Positions 46,616-55,394 of a stretch of DNA of 64,000 nucleotides are shown piece by piece. This DNA comes from Corticibacter populi (GTDB taxonomy: Bacteria > Pseudomonadota > Gammaproteobacteria > Burkholderiales > Burkholderiaceae_C): the NCBI RefSeq assembly GCF_004217315.1, contig NZ_SGWR01000001.1, positions 248,001-312,000 on the forward strand, written 5' to 3'. Each line of letters starts with the position of its first letter. The first letter of the stretch is position 1. Position numbers and translations under genes: made by a program. Under the pieces are notes generated by a model, which had not been told where the DNA came from, did not search any database, and saw only the letters and a program-made list of their open reading frames with translations.

Positions 46616-48199
46616 ATGACCCATAGAACAGGCGCGGAGCAGCTGGTTCACACGCTGCTGGACAACAAGGTGGACGTGTGTTTTGCCAATCCCGGCACGT
46701 CGGAAATGCACTTCGTCGCGGCGCTGGACAAGGTGGGCGCCATGCGCTGCGTGCTGGGCCTGCACGAGACCGTCGTGACGGGCGCAGCCGATGGCTACTA
46801 CCGGATGGCCGACAAGCCGGCCGCCACGCTGCTGCATCTCGGTCCGGGCCTGGCCAACGGCCTCTCCAATCTCCACAATGCCAAGAAGGCCCGCTCCGGG
46901 ATCGTCAACATCGTCGGCGACCATTCCGCCGAGCACCTGAAGCTGGATGCGCCGCTCACATCGGACATCAAGGCCCTGGCCGGCGTGGTCTCCCAATGGG
47001 TGCACACCAGCCAGTCTGCCAGCGACATTGCCACCGATGGGGCGCAGGCGGTGCGGCAGGCCTGCGGCCGGCCGGGGGCCATCGCCACGCTGATCCTTCC
47101 GGCCGATGTGGCCTGGTCCGAACTGGCGGCGGAGGGCTCCGCCGCCGTCGCGCCACAGGCGCCGAAGGCGGCAGCCGAGCCGGCAGGGGCGGCCGGTGCC
47201 CATGACATGGCCCGCATTGTCCAGGCCTTGCGGGAAGATCCCGAACACACCCTGATCCTTTGCGGAGACCGCGCGACGCGTGCAGATTGCACCAGCCTCG
47301 TCGGCCGCATCGTCGCCGCCACCGGCTGCGCCGCCCGCGCCGAGTTCTATGGCGCGCGGCTGGAGCGCGGCGCCGGCAGGGTGGCGCTGCTGCGCCTGCC
47401 ATACGCGGTGGCGCCTTCGCTGGCCATCCTCGCCAAGTTCAGCACGGTGGTGCTGGTGGGGGCCAAGGAGCCGGTGGCCTTCTTCGCCTATCCCGACAAG
47501 CCCGGCCGCCTGACGGCCCCGGGGTGCCGGTTCCTGACGCTCTCGACACCCGAGGACTGCCCGCGCGACGCCTTGCGCGAGCTGTGCGGTGCCTTGGGTG
47601 CGCAGTCATTGCCGGCCGCACTGCTGGCGCGCCACGCCACCGACGCGCCCGCGCAGGGCCCGCTCGATTCCGAATCCATCGGGCGGGTGCTTGGCGCCAC
47701 CTTGCCGGACAACGCCATCGTGGTCGATGAAGCCATTTCGACCGGCAGAGGCTTCGATGCGCTGACCCTGCATGCCGCGCCGCATGACTGGCTGACCGGC
47801 TGTGGCGGCTCCATCGGCTTTGCCCTGCCGGCGGCGGTGGGGGCGGCCATCGCCGCACCGGGGCGCAGAGTCGTTGCGCTGGAGGGCGACGGCAGCGGCA
47901 TGTACACCTTGCAGTCGCTGTGGTCGATGGCGCGGGAGCAACTGGACGTGACCGTGCTGATCTTCGCCAACCGGACCTACGGCATCCTGCATGGTGAACT
48001 GGCGGCCGTGGGCGCCGGCGCACCCGGCGCGCGCGCCCAGGACATGTTGAACCTCGACAGGCCGCAGATCGACTGGTCGGGGCTTGCCGAGTCGATGGGG
48101 GTGCCCGCGATCAAGGTGGCCGACATCGAATCCCTGAGCAAGGCCCTGCAGGCGTCGTACCGCCGCCATGGACCCATGTTGCTCGAGGTGCTCCTTTAG
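46616..48199 (+). CDS. ThDP-dependent acetolactate synthase-like enzyme
   Basis: A 527-residue ThDP enzyme of the MdlC/IlvB-like subgroup often labelled acetolactate synthase large subunit. Glu51 in LGLHETVVTGAADG is the activating glutamate; the ThDP motif starts GDG at 424-426 and runs through FANRTYGI. It is shorter than IlvB and lacks a small-subunit partner. The target is probably a 2-oxo acid decarboxylation, as in benzoylformate decarboxylase. With the aldehyde dehydrogenase downstream it could make an acid from a 2-oxo acid. An element copy begins in its stop codon. Confidence 0.85.
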   Translation: MTHRTGAEQLVHTLLDNKVDVCFANPGTSEMHFVAALDKVGAMRCVLGLHETVVTGAADGYYRMADKPAATLLHLGPGLANGLSNLHNAKKARSGIVNIVGDHSAEHLKLDAPLTSDIKALAGVVSQWVHTSQSASDIATDGAQAVRQACGRPGAIATLILPADVAWSELAAEGSAAVAPQAPKAAAEPAGAAGAHDMARIVQALREDPEHTLILCGDRATRADCTSLVGRIVAATGCAARAEFYGARLERGAGRVALLRLPYAVAPSLAILAKFSTVVLVGAKEPVAFFAYPDKPGRLTAPGCRFLTLSTPEDCPRDALRELCGALGAQSLPAALLARHATDAPAQGPLDSESIGRVLGATLPDNAIVVDEAISTGRGFDALTLHAAPHDWLTGCGGSIGFALPAAVGAAIAAPGRRVVALEGDGSGMYTLQSLWSMAREQLDVTVLIFANRTYGILHGELAAVGAGAPGARAQDMLNLDRPQIDWSGLAESMGVPAIKVADIESLSKALQASYRRHGPMLLEVLL

Positions 48200-48383
48200 A
48201 ACCTGTTCAAAGTCTTGGCATGAGAGCCGTTGTGGTTGAAAGGTTGTGGCTGCAAGGCGCAAAACGCAGCCGGGTTGGTGGCCGGGCGAGGCGTTTGCAA
48301 CGCCGCAGACGCAGCATTTCAGCCGCAACCCACAGGGCATGGCGTTGCCATGCGGATCCATGCAGAGACTTTGAACAGGTTCT
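48198..48383. repeat. Dispersed intergenic repeat, copy 3
   Basis: A 186-base element with inverted ends (AGAACCTGTTCAAAGTCT at both, allowing complement). The first AG is the end of the TAG stop codon of the ThDP gene. Its centre, GCAAGGCGCAAAACGCAGCC and following, matches the left half of copy 2. Immediately after it, AGAGCCTGCTTGCGATCTTT (48385-48404) resembles a lone end of copy 2. Bases 48384-48472 hold only this fragment. Confidence 0.82.
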
Positions 48384-48472
48384 GAGAGCCTGCTTGCGAT
48401 CTTTTCGCGGGCCCGAACGCAGATTTTCCCCACCACACCAGAAGAACCATCGCATCAAGGAGACAAGCCATC

Positions 48473-49453
48473 ATGCAACGTGAAACGAATCGTCCTGCCA
48501 GGCTGGCCAAAGCCAGCATCCTGTCCGCCGCCGCGGCACTGGCCATGCCGCTGTGGGCGGCCAACGCCTTCCCGCAATCGCCCATCGTGCTGGTGGTGGG
48601 ATTCGGCGCCGGCGGCAGCACCGACGTGTGCAACCGCGCGCTGGCGGTGGATGTCTCGCGGCAACTGGGGCAGCCGCTGGTGGTGGAGAACCGGCCCGGT
48701 GCCGGCTCCTCGCTGTCCGTGACCTACACCGCGCGCCAGAAGCCCGATGGATACACGATAGCCGCGCTCTCCACCGGCAGCCTGCTCAATCAGGTGCTGA
48801 CACCGAGCGTCAAATACGACGTCACCCGGGATCTCACCCAGATCGCGATGGTCGCGCAGTACCAGGTGGGGGTGTTGGTAAAGGCCGATTCCCCCTACCA
48901 GTCCATGGCCGAACTCATCGAGGCCAGCAAGACCGCCAAGCAGCCATTGGCCTATGGCACGGCGGGGCTTGGCACGCCGATGCACCTGGCTTCCGAGCGG
49001 CTGACGCAACTGGCCGGCACGGAGTGGGTGCATGTGCCGTACAAGAGCGGCCCGGAGAACATCACCGCGCTGCTGCGAGGTGATGTGGACTTCATGGTGC
49101 AAACAGCGGAGTGGGTACCCTATGTCCGCAACGGCAGCATGCGCTTGCTGGCCGCCTACACGCAGGAGCGGATCAAGGGGTTCGAGTCCGCCCCCACCGT
49201 CCGGGAACTGGGCTACGACGTGGTGGCACCGAGCTTCATGGGGATTTCCGGCCCGGCTGGAATGGATACTGCGGTTGTGCAAACATTGCAGGAAGCATTC
49301 CGCAACGCCGTCAACGCCAAGGAATTCGTCAGTTGCAGCGACCAGTTTGGCCTGCGGCCGGATTTCAAGGATGCCGCAGCCTTCAGCGCGCATGTCCAGG
49401 ATACCTTGACGACCTGGACGCCGCTGATCAAGCAGCTGGCGCCGCAGAACTGA
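48473..49453 (+). CDS. Bug/TctC-type solute-binding protein
   Basis: A 326-residue binding protein of the tripartite tricarboxylate family, with a signal peptide ([19 protein letters not shown]) and the mature start [16 protein letters not shown] and [19 protein letters not shown] site precedes the ATG. It is the third such protein in the window and the second in the 2-oxo-acid cluster. Its ligand cannot be read from the sequence. No TctA or TctB lies nearby. Confidence 0.92.
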   Translation: MQRETNRPARLAKASILSAAAALAMPLWAANAFPQSPIVLVVGFGAGGSTDVCNRALAVDVSRQLGQPLVVENRPGAGSSLSVTYTARQKPDGYTIAALSTGSLLNQVLTPSVKYDVTRDLTQIAMVAQYQVGVLVKADSPYQSMAELIEASKTAKQPLAYGTAGLGTPMHLASERLTQLAGTEWVHVPYKSGPENITALLRGDVDFMVQTAEWVPYVRNGSMRLLAAYTQERIKGFESAPTVRELGYDVVAPSFMGISGPAGMDTAVVQTLQEAFRNAVNAKEFVSCSDQFGLRPDFKDAAAFSAHVQDTLTTWTPLIKQLAPQN

Positions 49454-49611
49454 GCCTGGTGGAGCCGGGACGGCGGCCACCGGCGCGCGGGGTGCCCGCC
49501 GCCTGCACCGGGCCGCCGGTGCGGGTGTCTCCATCTCCAGGCCATTCCCTTCGTGACAACGGTGCGCGGTCCATTGGCCCGCATCCGATCCTTTTTCAGA
49601 CCAGGAAACCC

Positions 49612-51057
49612 ATGAGCTCTTTTTCATACCCCAGCACCCAGCTTCTGATCGGCAACCAGTGGGTGGACAGCCAGGACGGCCGGCGCATCGATGTGCGCAA
49701 TCCCGCGACGGGGCAGGTCATCGGCCAGGTTGCCCATGCCGGCATTGCCGACCTCGACAAGGCCCTGGCAGCGGCGCGGCAGGGCTTTGAGGTCTGGCGG
49801 CACACCTCGGCGCATGAGCGTGCGGCCCTGATGCGCCGCGCGGCGGGCTTGCTGCGCGAGCGCGCCGACGCGATCGCCCGCAGCCTGACGCTGGAGCAGG
49901 GCAAGCCGCTGCGGGAGGCGCAGGCGGAAGTGGCCGCTGCCTCCGGCATCATCGAATGGTTTGCGGATGAAGGCCTGCGCGTCTATGGCCGCATCGTGCC
50001 GGCGCGCAATGTCGCAGCGCTGCAGCTGGTCATCAAGGAGCCGGTGGGGCCGGTGGCGGCGTTCACGCCATGGAACTTCCCGGTGAACCAGGTGGTGCGC
50101 AAGCTCGGCGCGGCGCTGGCCACGGGCTGCTCGTTCCTGTTGAAGGCGCCGGAGGAAACGCCCGCTTCACCGGCTGCATTGCTGCGCGTCTTCGTCGATG
50201 CCGGGCTGCCGCCTGGCGTGCTGGGGCTGGTGTATGGCGATCCGGCGGAAATATCCTCCTACCTGATCGCGCACCCCGTTATCCGCAAGGTCACGTTCAC
50301 CGGATCGACGGTCGTGGGCAAGCAGCTGGCCGCGCTGGCCGGCGCCCACATGAAGAGGGTGACCATGGAGCTGGGCGGCCATGCCCCGGTCATCGTCGCG
50401 GAAGACGCCGACCTGGAACTGGCGGTGCGCACGGCCGGCGCCGCCAAGTTCCGCAACGCGGGCCAGGTGTGCATCTCGCCCACGCGCTTTCTGGTGCACA
50501 ACAGCCTCAAGCAGGCATTCGCGCAGGCGCTGGCAAGGCACGCCGAGGGCCTGCAGCTGGGCGATGGCCTGGTCGATGGCACCACGCTGGGGCCGCTGGC
50601 CAACCCGCGCCGTGTCGTGGCGATGGAGTCCATCGTCGCGGACGCGAAAGCCAAGGGCGCGCAGATCGTGACCGGGGGCGAACGTGCCGGTGGCACGGGC
50701 AATTTCTTTGCGCCCACCGTCATCTCCGATGCGCCGCTGGACAGCATGCTCTTCAATGACGAGCCGTTCGGCCCGGTGGCCGGCATTCGCGGCTTCGATT
50801 CGCTCGAAGAGGCGATCGCCGAGGCCAACCGTCTGCCCTACGGGCTGGCGGCGTACGCGTTCACGAAATCCTTCAGGAACGTGCAACTCCTCAGCGACCG
50901 GCTGGAAGTCGGCATGGTCTGGATCAACCAGGCCGCGACGCCCTCGGCGGAACTGCCTTTCGGCGGCGTCAAGGATTCGGGCTACGGCACCGAGGGTGGC
51001 CCTGAAGCCCTGGAGGCCTACCTCAATACCAAGGCGGTGTCTGCCGTGGGGGGTTGA
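49612..51057 (+). CDS. NAD(P)-dependent aldehyde dehydrogenase (succinate-semialdehyde type)
   Basis: A 481-residue aldehyde dehydrogenase. Glu253 (MELGGHAPV) and the catalytic Cys287 ([13 protein letters not shown]) are intact, as is [11 protein letters not shown] for the cofactor. The closest subgroup by eye is succinate/glutarate-semialdehyde dehydrogenase (GabD-like). With the ThDP enzyme upstream, oxidation of a 4- or 5-carbon semialdehyde to succinate or glutarate is a reasonable inference. It starts 158 bases after the Bug gene with a GGAAA site. Confidence 0.93.
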   Translation: MSSFSYPSTQLLIGNQWVDSQDGRRIDVRNPATGQVIGQVAHAGIADLDKALAAARQGFEVWRHTSAHERAALMRRAAGLLRERADAIARSLTLEQGKPLREAQAEVAAASGIIEWFADEGLRVYGRIVPARNVAALQLVIKEPVGPVAAFTPWNFPVNQVVRKLGAALATGCSFLLKAPEETPASPAALLRVFVDAGLPPGVLGLVYGDPAEISSYLIAHPVIRKVTFTGSTVVGKQLAALAGAHMKRVTMELGGHAPVIVAEDADLELAVRTAGAAKFRNAGQVCISPTRFLVHNSLKQAFAQALARHAEGLQLGDGLVDGTTLGPLANPRRVVAMESIVADAKAKGAQIVTGGERAGGTGNFFAPTVISDAPLDSMLFNDEPFGPVAGIRGFDSLEEAIAEANRLPYGLAAYAFTKSFRNVQLLSDRLEVGMVWINQAATPSAELPFGGVKDSGYGTEGGPEALEAYLNTKAVSAVGG

Positions 51058-51099
51058 GATCGGGAGGAGTCGTGGCATCGGTCGGCAAAGCCGAATGCA

Positions 51100-52554
51100 C
51101 TACTGGCCGGCCCGGCCAGTAGTGGGCGCGGCAGGCTCAGCGGACAGCGGCGGGGGAAGGAGAGGCGCTGGCACGGACGCCAGGGCCCTGGCCAGCACCT
51201 CGAACAAGCGCCCGTCCAGTGATTGCGAGACATTGAAGCGCAGGTACCCGCTGGCACTGAGCGATTGGCTGAAGGCATTGCCGGGCGCGAGCACCACCCC
51301 CTCCTGCAGGCAGGTGCGTGCCAGTGCCGCGGCATCCACGCCATCGGGCAGGCGGCACCAGAGGAACATGCCGGCACCGGGCCTCAGCCACGGCACGATG
51401 CCCAGTGCGCCCAGGTGCTGGATGGTTTGTTCCATCGCGGTGGCCAGGCGTGCGCGCACGCCCTCCATGTGACGGCGGTAGCCGCTGCCGGTCAGCGCCG
51501 CCAGCAGAATGGCCGCGGGCAGTTGGCCGCCTCCGAAGTGGGTGGCGATCTTCAGGTCGACCAGGGCGTCGATCCAGTCCGCGCGGGCGGCGATATGGCC
51601 GCAGCGGAGCGAGGCCGAAAGGCTCTTGGAGAAGCTGCCGATATGAATCACCCGCGAGAGACCGTCGAAGGCGGCCAGGCGCGGCGCCGGGCTGGTTTCG
51701 TAGTCGGCATAGAGATCGTCTTCGACGATCACCAGTTCGGAGGCGTCGGCCAGCTTGAGCAGCCGGTGCGCCGTCACCGATGACAGCGTGGCGCCGGTCG
51801 GGTTGTGGATGCCCGCATTGGTGATGTACAGGCGTGGTGAATGCGTGCGCACCGCCGCCTCGAAGGCCGCGAGGTCCGGCCCGCCGGGCGTGAACGGCAC
51901 GCCCACGACCTGCACGCGATGGGCGCGCAGCAGGGCGTGAAAATTGAAGTAGCAGGGATCGTCCACCAGCACGGTGTCTCCCGGCTGCAGCAGAAAGCGG
52001 CAGATCAGGTCGATCGCATGCGTGCTGGACTCCGTCAGCATGATCTGCTCGGGCTGCGCCTCCACATCCATCGCCGCCAGGCGGCGGGCCAGCCATTGCC
52101 GAAGCGCAGGCAAGCCCCGCGCCGTCGCGTAATCGGCCAGCAGCGCCTCGCCGGCCCGCGCGGTGCCACGCAGCGCACGCCGCATGCCCTCTGCATACGT
52201 CCACGATGCGGGCAGCCAGCCGCAACCGGGCTTGAGCAAATCCTTGCCGGTCTCCAGTGCCTGGCGCGATACCCAGAGCGGATCGACTTCGCGGTCGAGT
52301 CGCGGGCCGATTTCCGCCAGGGCCAGCGGCGCCGCCGGGCCGGCAACATAGAACCCCGCACCACGCCGGGCGTGGATAACCTCCTCGGCCACCAGCCGCT
52401 CGTAGGCCTCCACCACGGTGGAGACAGACAGCCCCATCGTCCTGGCCTGCGCGCGCACCGACGGCAGGCGGGCGCCGGGCAGGTAGCTGCGCGAGGCGAT
52501 CTTCGCGCGTACCGCGGCCATGACGGCCTCGATACGGGTGTGGCTTGTTGGCAT
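51100..52554 (-). CDS. MocR-type GntR/aminotransferase regulator
   Basis: A 484-residue fusion. The GntR winged helix (RSYLPGARLPSVRAQARTMG, VSTVVEAYERLVAEEVI) is followed by a fold-type I aminotransferase domain with ITNAGIHNPTGATLS and the PLP lysine in SFSKSLSASLRCG. MocR proteins use PLP-amino-acid adducts as effectors. It is divergent from an EamA transporter, the classic MocR-EamA arrangement, so that gene is its probable target. The ATG at 52554 fits the family start; an upstream frame is not supported. Confidence 0.93.
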   Translation of the reverse strand: MPTSHTRIEAVMAAVRAKIASRSYLPGARLPSVRAQARTMGLSVSTVVEAYERLVAEEVIHARRGAGFYVAGPAAPLALAEIGPRLDREVDPLWVSRQALETGKDLLKPGCGWLPASWTYAEGMRRALRGTARAGEALLADYATARGLPALRQWLARRLAAMDVEAQPEQIMLTESSTHAIDLICRFLLQPGDTVLVDDPCYFNFHALLRAHRVQVVGVPFTPGGPDLAAFEAAVRTHSPRLYITNAGIHNPTGATLSSVTAHRLLKLADASELVIVEDDLYADYETSPAPRLAAFDGLSRVIHIGSFSKSLSASLRCGHIAARADWIDALVDLKIATHFGGGQLPAAILLAALTGSGYRRHMEGVRARLATAMEQTIQHLGALGIVPWLRPGAGMFLWCRLPDGVDAAALARTCLQEGVVLAPGNAFSQSLSASGYLRFNVSQSLDGRLFEVLARALASVPAPLLPPPLSAEPAAPTTGRAGQ

Positions 52555-52712
52555 GGGCTGGTCCTTCCATCCGAAGCAGGGAGAGCAACTGTGGCGTGAT
52601 CGACTGTGTGGTGATCGATACCAATACAGTTCATGAAAATTGTATGGCATTGTCCATGGCCGGGCGGGCGCCTCCGTGGTGAAGTGTGGGGCCACCTCCA
52701 ACGGAACGAAAA

Positions 52713-53576
52713 ATGGACCAGAAAACCAGCGGCTGGATCAGCGGCTTCATCGGCGTATTGATATTCGCGGGCTCGTTGCCCGCCACGCGAGCGGCGGTGA
52801 TGGATTTCGAGCCGGTATTCCTCACCTGCGCCCGCGCCAGCATCGCCGGCCTGCTGGCGCTGGCCTTGCTGCTGGCGTTGCGCCAGCGTCGTCCCGCCCC
52901 GGCCGACGTGGTGCCGCTGGCGGTGGTTGCCCTGGGTGTGGTGCTGGGCTTTCCGCTGCTGACCGCGCTGGCGCTGCGGCACGTCTCGTCCGCGCATTCC
53001 ATCGTCTTTCTCGGGCTGCTGCCCGTCTGCACGGCCTTGTTCGGCGTGCTGCGCGGCGGCGAGCGGCCCCACGCGGCCTTCTGGCTGTTTTCGGTGCTGG
53101 GCAGCGCCTGCGTGGTCGGCTATGCCGCAAAGGACGGCATCGATGCCTCGCCGGTTGGCGACCTGCTGATGCTGGCGGCCATTCTTGTTTGCGGCCTGGG
53201 CTATGCCGAAGGCGCCCGCCTGTCGCGCCGGCTGGGCGGCTGGCAGGTCATCAGCTGGGCGCTGGTGCTGACCCTGCCCATCATGCTGCCGGCCGCCGTG
53301 TTCACCATGCCGGCATCGTTTGCTGCAGTCGGCACGCCGGCATGGATTGGGCTGGCCTACGTCTCGCTGTTCAGCATGCTGATCGGCTTCATGTTCTGGT
53401 ACCGCGGGCTGGCGCTGGGCGGCATCGCCGCAGTGGGACAGCTGCAATTACTGCAGCCATTTTTTGCCCTGGCGCTGGCGGCATCACTGCTGCACGAAGC
53501 GGTGAGCGGAGCCATGCTGCTGGCGACTCTCGGCGCGGTACTTTGCGTGGCTGGCGCACGGCGGTTTGCTGTGTGA
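52713..53576 (+). CDS. EamA-family (DMT) exporter
   Basis: A 287-residue membrane protein with ten hydrophobic segments in two EamA repeats. LPATRAAVMDFEPVFLTCAR near the start and QLQLLQPFFALALAA near the end are repeat signatures. Such transporters export amino acids or related metabolites. It is divergent from the MocR gene with 158 bases between them. It ends the high-GC block; an AT-richer island follows. Confidence 0.9.
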   Translation: MDQKTSGWISGFIGVLIFAGSLPATRAAVMDFEPVFLTCARASIAGLLALALLLALRQRRPAPADVVPLAVVALGVVLGFPLLTALALRHVSSAHSIVFLGLLPVCTALFGVLRGGERPHAAFWLFSVLGSACVVGYAAKDGIDASPVGDLLMLAAILVCGLGYAEGARLSRRLGGWQVISWALVLTLPIMLPAAVFTMPASFAAVGTPAWIGLAYVSLFSMLIGFMFWYRGLALGGIAAVGQLQLLQPFFALALAASLLHEAVSGAMLLATLGAVLCVAGARRFAV

Positions 53577-53629
53577 GCGAAAGTTGACCAGAAGAGCAAT
53601 GGAGACGACCTCGCAGTGCGTTGATCGAG

Positions 53630-53672
53630 AGTTAACTCAAATGTATCTAAATGAGACAAACTTTCGTATACT
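53630..53672 (+). promoter_or_regulatory. Possible promoter of the HNH operon with a small palindrome
   Basis: GAGTTAACTC (53630-53639) is a perfect 10-bp palindrome; TATACT at 53667-53672 is a good -10, though the matching -35 (TATCTA, 17 bases upstream) is poor. The first HNH gene starts 125 bases further on. Bases 53577-53797 hold no other feature. Confidence 0.3.
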
Positions 53673-53797
53673 GCGCTTTCGAGGCCGTTGCCAGAGCACT
53701 GAAGTGACGGCTATCGGCTAGAAGCGGACTATCAGACCTACTGCCGCAAAGCAGTCGAACAGAGTGACTCTAATTAGGTTACACAGGATTATCACCA

Positions 53798-54469
53798 GTG
53801 GCGATTAGCGACAACACAGTGAAGCTCTTGTGGGGCCGCGCGGCAGGCACTTGCTCCAATCCAATTTGCCGCACCGACCTCACGGTCCTCTTGGAAGACG
53901 GTCGCGGCTTTAATGTTGGCGAGATGGCACATGTCATAGCCAGTAGTCCTAATGGCCCACGCGGAGTTGGCACTGGTGGAAGCGATGAGTATGAAAATTT
54001 GGTCTTGCTCTGCCCAACTTGCCATCGAACCGTGGACAAGGCACCTGCGGGAACTTACCCAGTCTCCATGCTCCACCAGTGGAAGCAAGATCACGAAAGT
54101 AGCATCCGCTCTAATGGGACCGCGCTGAAGTTTCAGAGCGTAGCGGAGCTGAAGATCTATGTCGCTCGCCTACTCTACGAAAATAAGGTCTTATGGTCTA
54201 GCTTTGGGCCGCAGTCCCTAGTCGCTCAGGCCGATCCAGGTTCTAACATGTACGAGGTGTGGGTGCTGCGGAAGCTAGACACAATCGTTCCCAACAACAC
54301 CAAGATCATTAACGCAGTCGAAGCAAATATCACTTTATTGAACTCAACTGAAACTGCATCGTTCTTCCATTTTAAGATTCACGCACAAGCCTTCGAGCGG
54401 CATCAATACACACGACTGGATACCTACCCAATGTTTCCCGCAGAATTTGAGAAGGCAATGTTGTCATGA
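53798..54469 (+). CDS. HNH endonuclease with unknown C-terminal domain
   Basis: A 223-residue protein. The N-terminal HNH zinc/ββα domain is complete: Cys19/Cys24 (CSNPIC), His45 in GEMAHVIASSPNGPRG, Asn67 (ENLVLLCPTCH) with Cys72, Cys75 and His76, and YPVSMLHQWKQDHE closing it. This subtype is common as the nuclease part of anti-phage systems such as HNH-SAVED. The last 115 residues (LLYENKVLWSSFGPQS, VPNNTKIINAVEANI, TYPMFPAEF) are not recognised and may sense a trigger. The start is GTG with AGGA nine bases before. It overlaps the next gene by 4 bases. Low-GC codon use sets it apart from flanking genes. Confidence 0.85.
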   Translation: MAISDNTVKLLWGRAAGTCSNPICRTDLTVLLEDGRGFNVGEMAHVIASSPNGPRGVGTGGSDEYENLVLLCPTCHRTVDKAPAGTYPVSMLHQWKQDHESSIRSNGTALKFQSVAELKIYVARLLYENKVLWSSFGPQSLVAQADPGSNMYEVWVLRKLDTIVPNNTKIINAVEANITLLNSTETASFFHFKIHAQAFERHQYTRLDTYPMFPAEFEKAMLS

Positions 54470-54885
54470 GCCAGAACGGACGTAACAATTGGAATGTAAG
54501 CTTTGCCCATATTTCTTGGCTTGATAAGCTATTAAGTACTCACGGAAACTGCGGAACGCTTACTCGACATGACGATCTTGTTTTCGAAATTAACCGAAAG
54601 CAGCAGACGGATAACCTCTCTGTTGTCTGTTTGAACGAATATACGATGGGCCTTACTGCTGTGCAACGCGTGATTCATGAGTTCGGGAAACCTTCAATCA
54701 TTTACATTGGAGGCGGATGGTGCGGCTACACAGAACAAGCAAAACAGTTCTGTCTTTCGGAGTGTATTGGTCTTTATGTCACCAATGAAATGTCAGGAGC
54801 GCTATGGGCCACTGAGTATTGGGCTTATCACCAGCGTGACAGGGATGGCAATTCAATCTATCACCTCAGCAGAGAGCAGGCTTAA
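54466..54885 (+). CDS. Unknown protein in HNH/nucleotidyltransferase cassette
   Basis: A 139-residue protein not recognised. It has no signal or membrane segment. A central alpha/beta pattern (DNLSVVCLNEYTMGLTAV, PSIIYIGGGWCGYTEQAK, IGLYVTNEMSGALWATEYW) alternates buried strands and helices, as in a small Rossmann- or nuclease-like domain; the conserved-looking residues are NEYT, GGGWCGYT and NEMSGAL. Its ATG overlaps the stop of the HNH gene (ATGA) and its end overlaps the nucleotidyltransferase start by 41 bases, so the three are translationally linked and probably function together. Confidence 0.7.
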   Translation: MSQNGRNNWNVSFAHISWLDKLLSTHGNCGTLTRHDDLVFEINRKQQTDNLSVVCLNEYTMGLTAVQRVIHEFGKPSIIYIGGGWCGYTEQAKQFCLSECIGLYVTNEMSGALWATEYWAYHQRDRDGNSIYHLSREQA

Positions 54886-55189
54886 GGCTGTATATGGTTT
54901 CGGGTCAGCCTTTCGCGGTGAGCCGTTCCGCGACATTGACATCCTTGCTGTAGTTAAGGCTGAACCGACAGTGGCGCTCGACGCATTCTACGATTTGCGG
55001 GCTGCGCTTGAAAACGCAACAAGAATCTACGGAGCTCCCGTTCACCTAATTATGCTTACAGAAGTCGAGTTGGCCTCAAGACCACTCAGGTGCATGAATG
55101 CACTGACGCCTCTCTGGGTTGTGCAACCCAACTCCGCACTTGACGTGACCTGCGCGAAAAGTTTGGCGGGCACCTCAACTCCACGTTGA
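54845..55189 (+). CDS. Minimal nucleotidyltransferase-fold protein
   Basis: A 114-residue protein with the polymerase-beta-like motif GFGSAFRGEPFRDIDILAVV, that is GS-x9-DID, the first two catalytic aspartates. The third acidic position on the next long strand (APVHLIMLTEVEL) reads His instead of Asp, so activity is uncertain. Similar minimal enzymes occur in MNT/HEPN toxin-antitoxin pairs and AMPylate their partners. The ATG at 54845 overlaps the unknown gene; the frame is open from 54677, but that extension would overlap further. Partners here are the HNH protein and the 139-residue protein. Confidence 0.75.
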   Translation: MAIQSITSAESRLKAVYGFGSAFRGEPFRDIDILAVVKAEPTVALDAFYDLRAALENATRIYGAPVHLIMLTEVELASRPLRCMNALTPLWVVQPNSALDVTCAKSLAGTSTPR

Positions 55190-55217
55190 GCGCTTTTGCT
55201 TTCTAAGAGTCTGACTG

Positions 55218-55232
55218 TCCGCAATGGGCCGG
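55218..55232 (+). repeat. 15-bp direct repeat, left of HNH-TPR gene
   Basis: TCCGCAATGGGCCGG recurs at 57318 with one change, so the two copies bracket the 603-residue HNH-like/TPR gene at a distance of 2.1 kb. The rest of 55190-55394 has no gene; AGCGGACTT at 55255-55263 resembles AGCGGACT at 53722-53729. Confidence 0.5.
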
Positions 55233-55394
55233 CAAGACCTCTTCATGAGCCGCAATAGCGGACTTCCAGCAGTCCCCGGGATCACACTGTTTGTCACCGC
55301 CGACTACTCACCTGAAGCCTGTCATTGAGCAGAAGCAGGCGAAGCTGGTCAGGAAATGGAACGCAGACTCTCTCACAAAAGGCACAATTGACAA

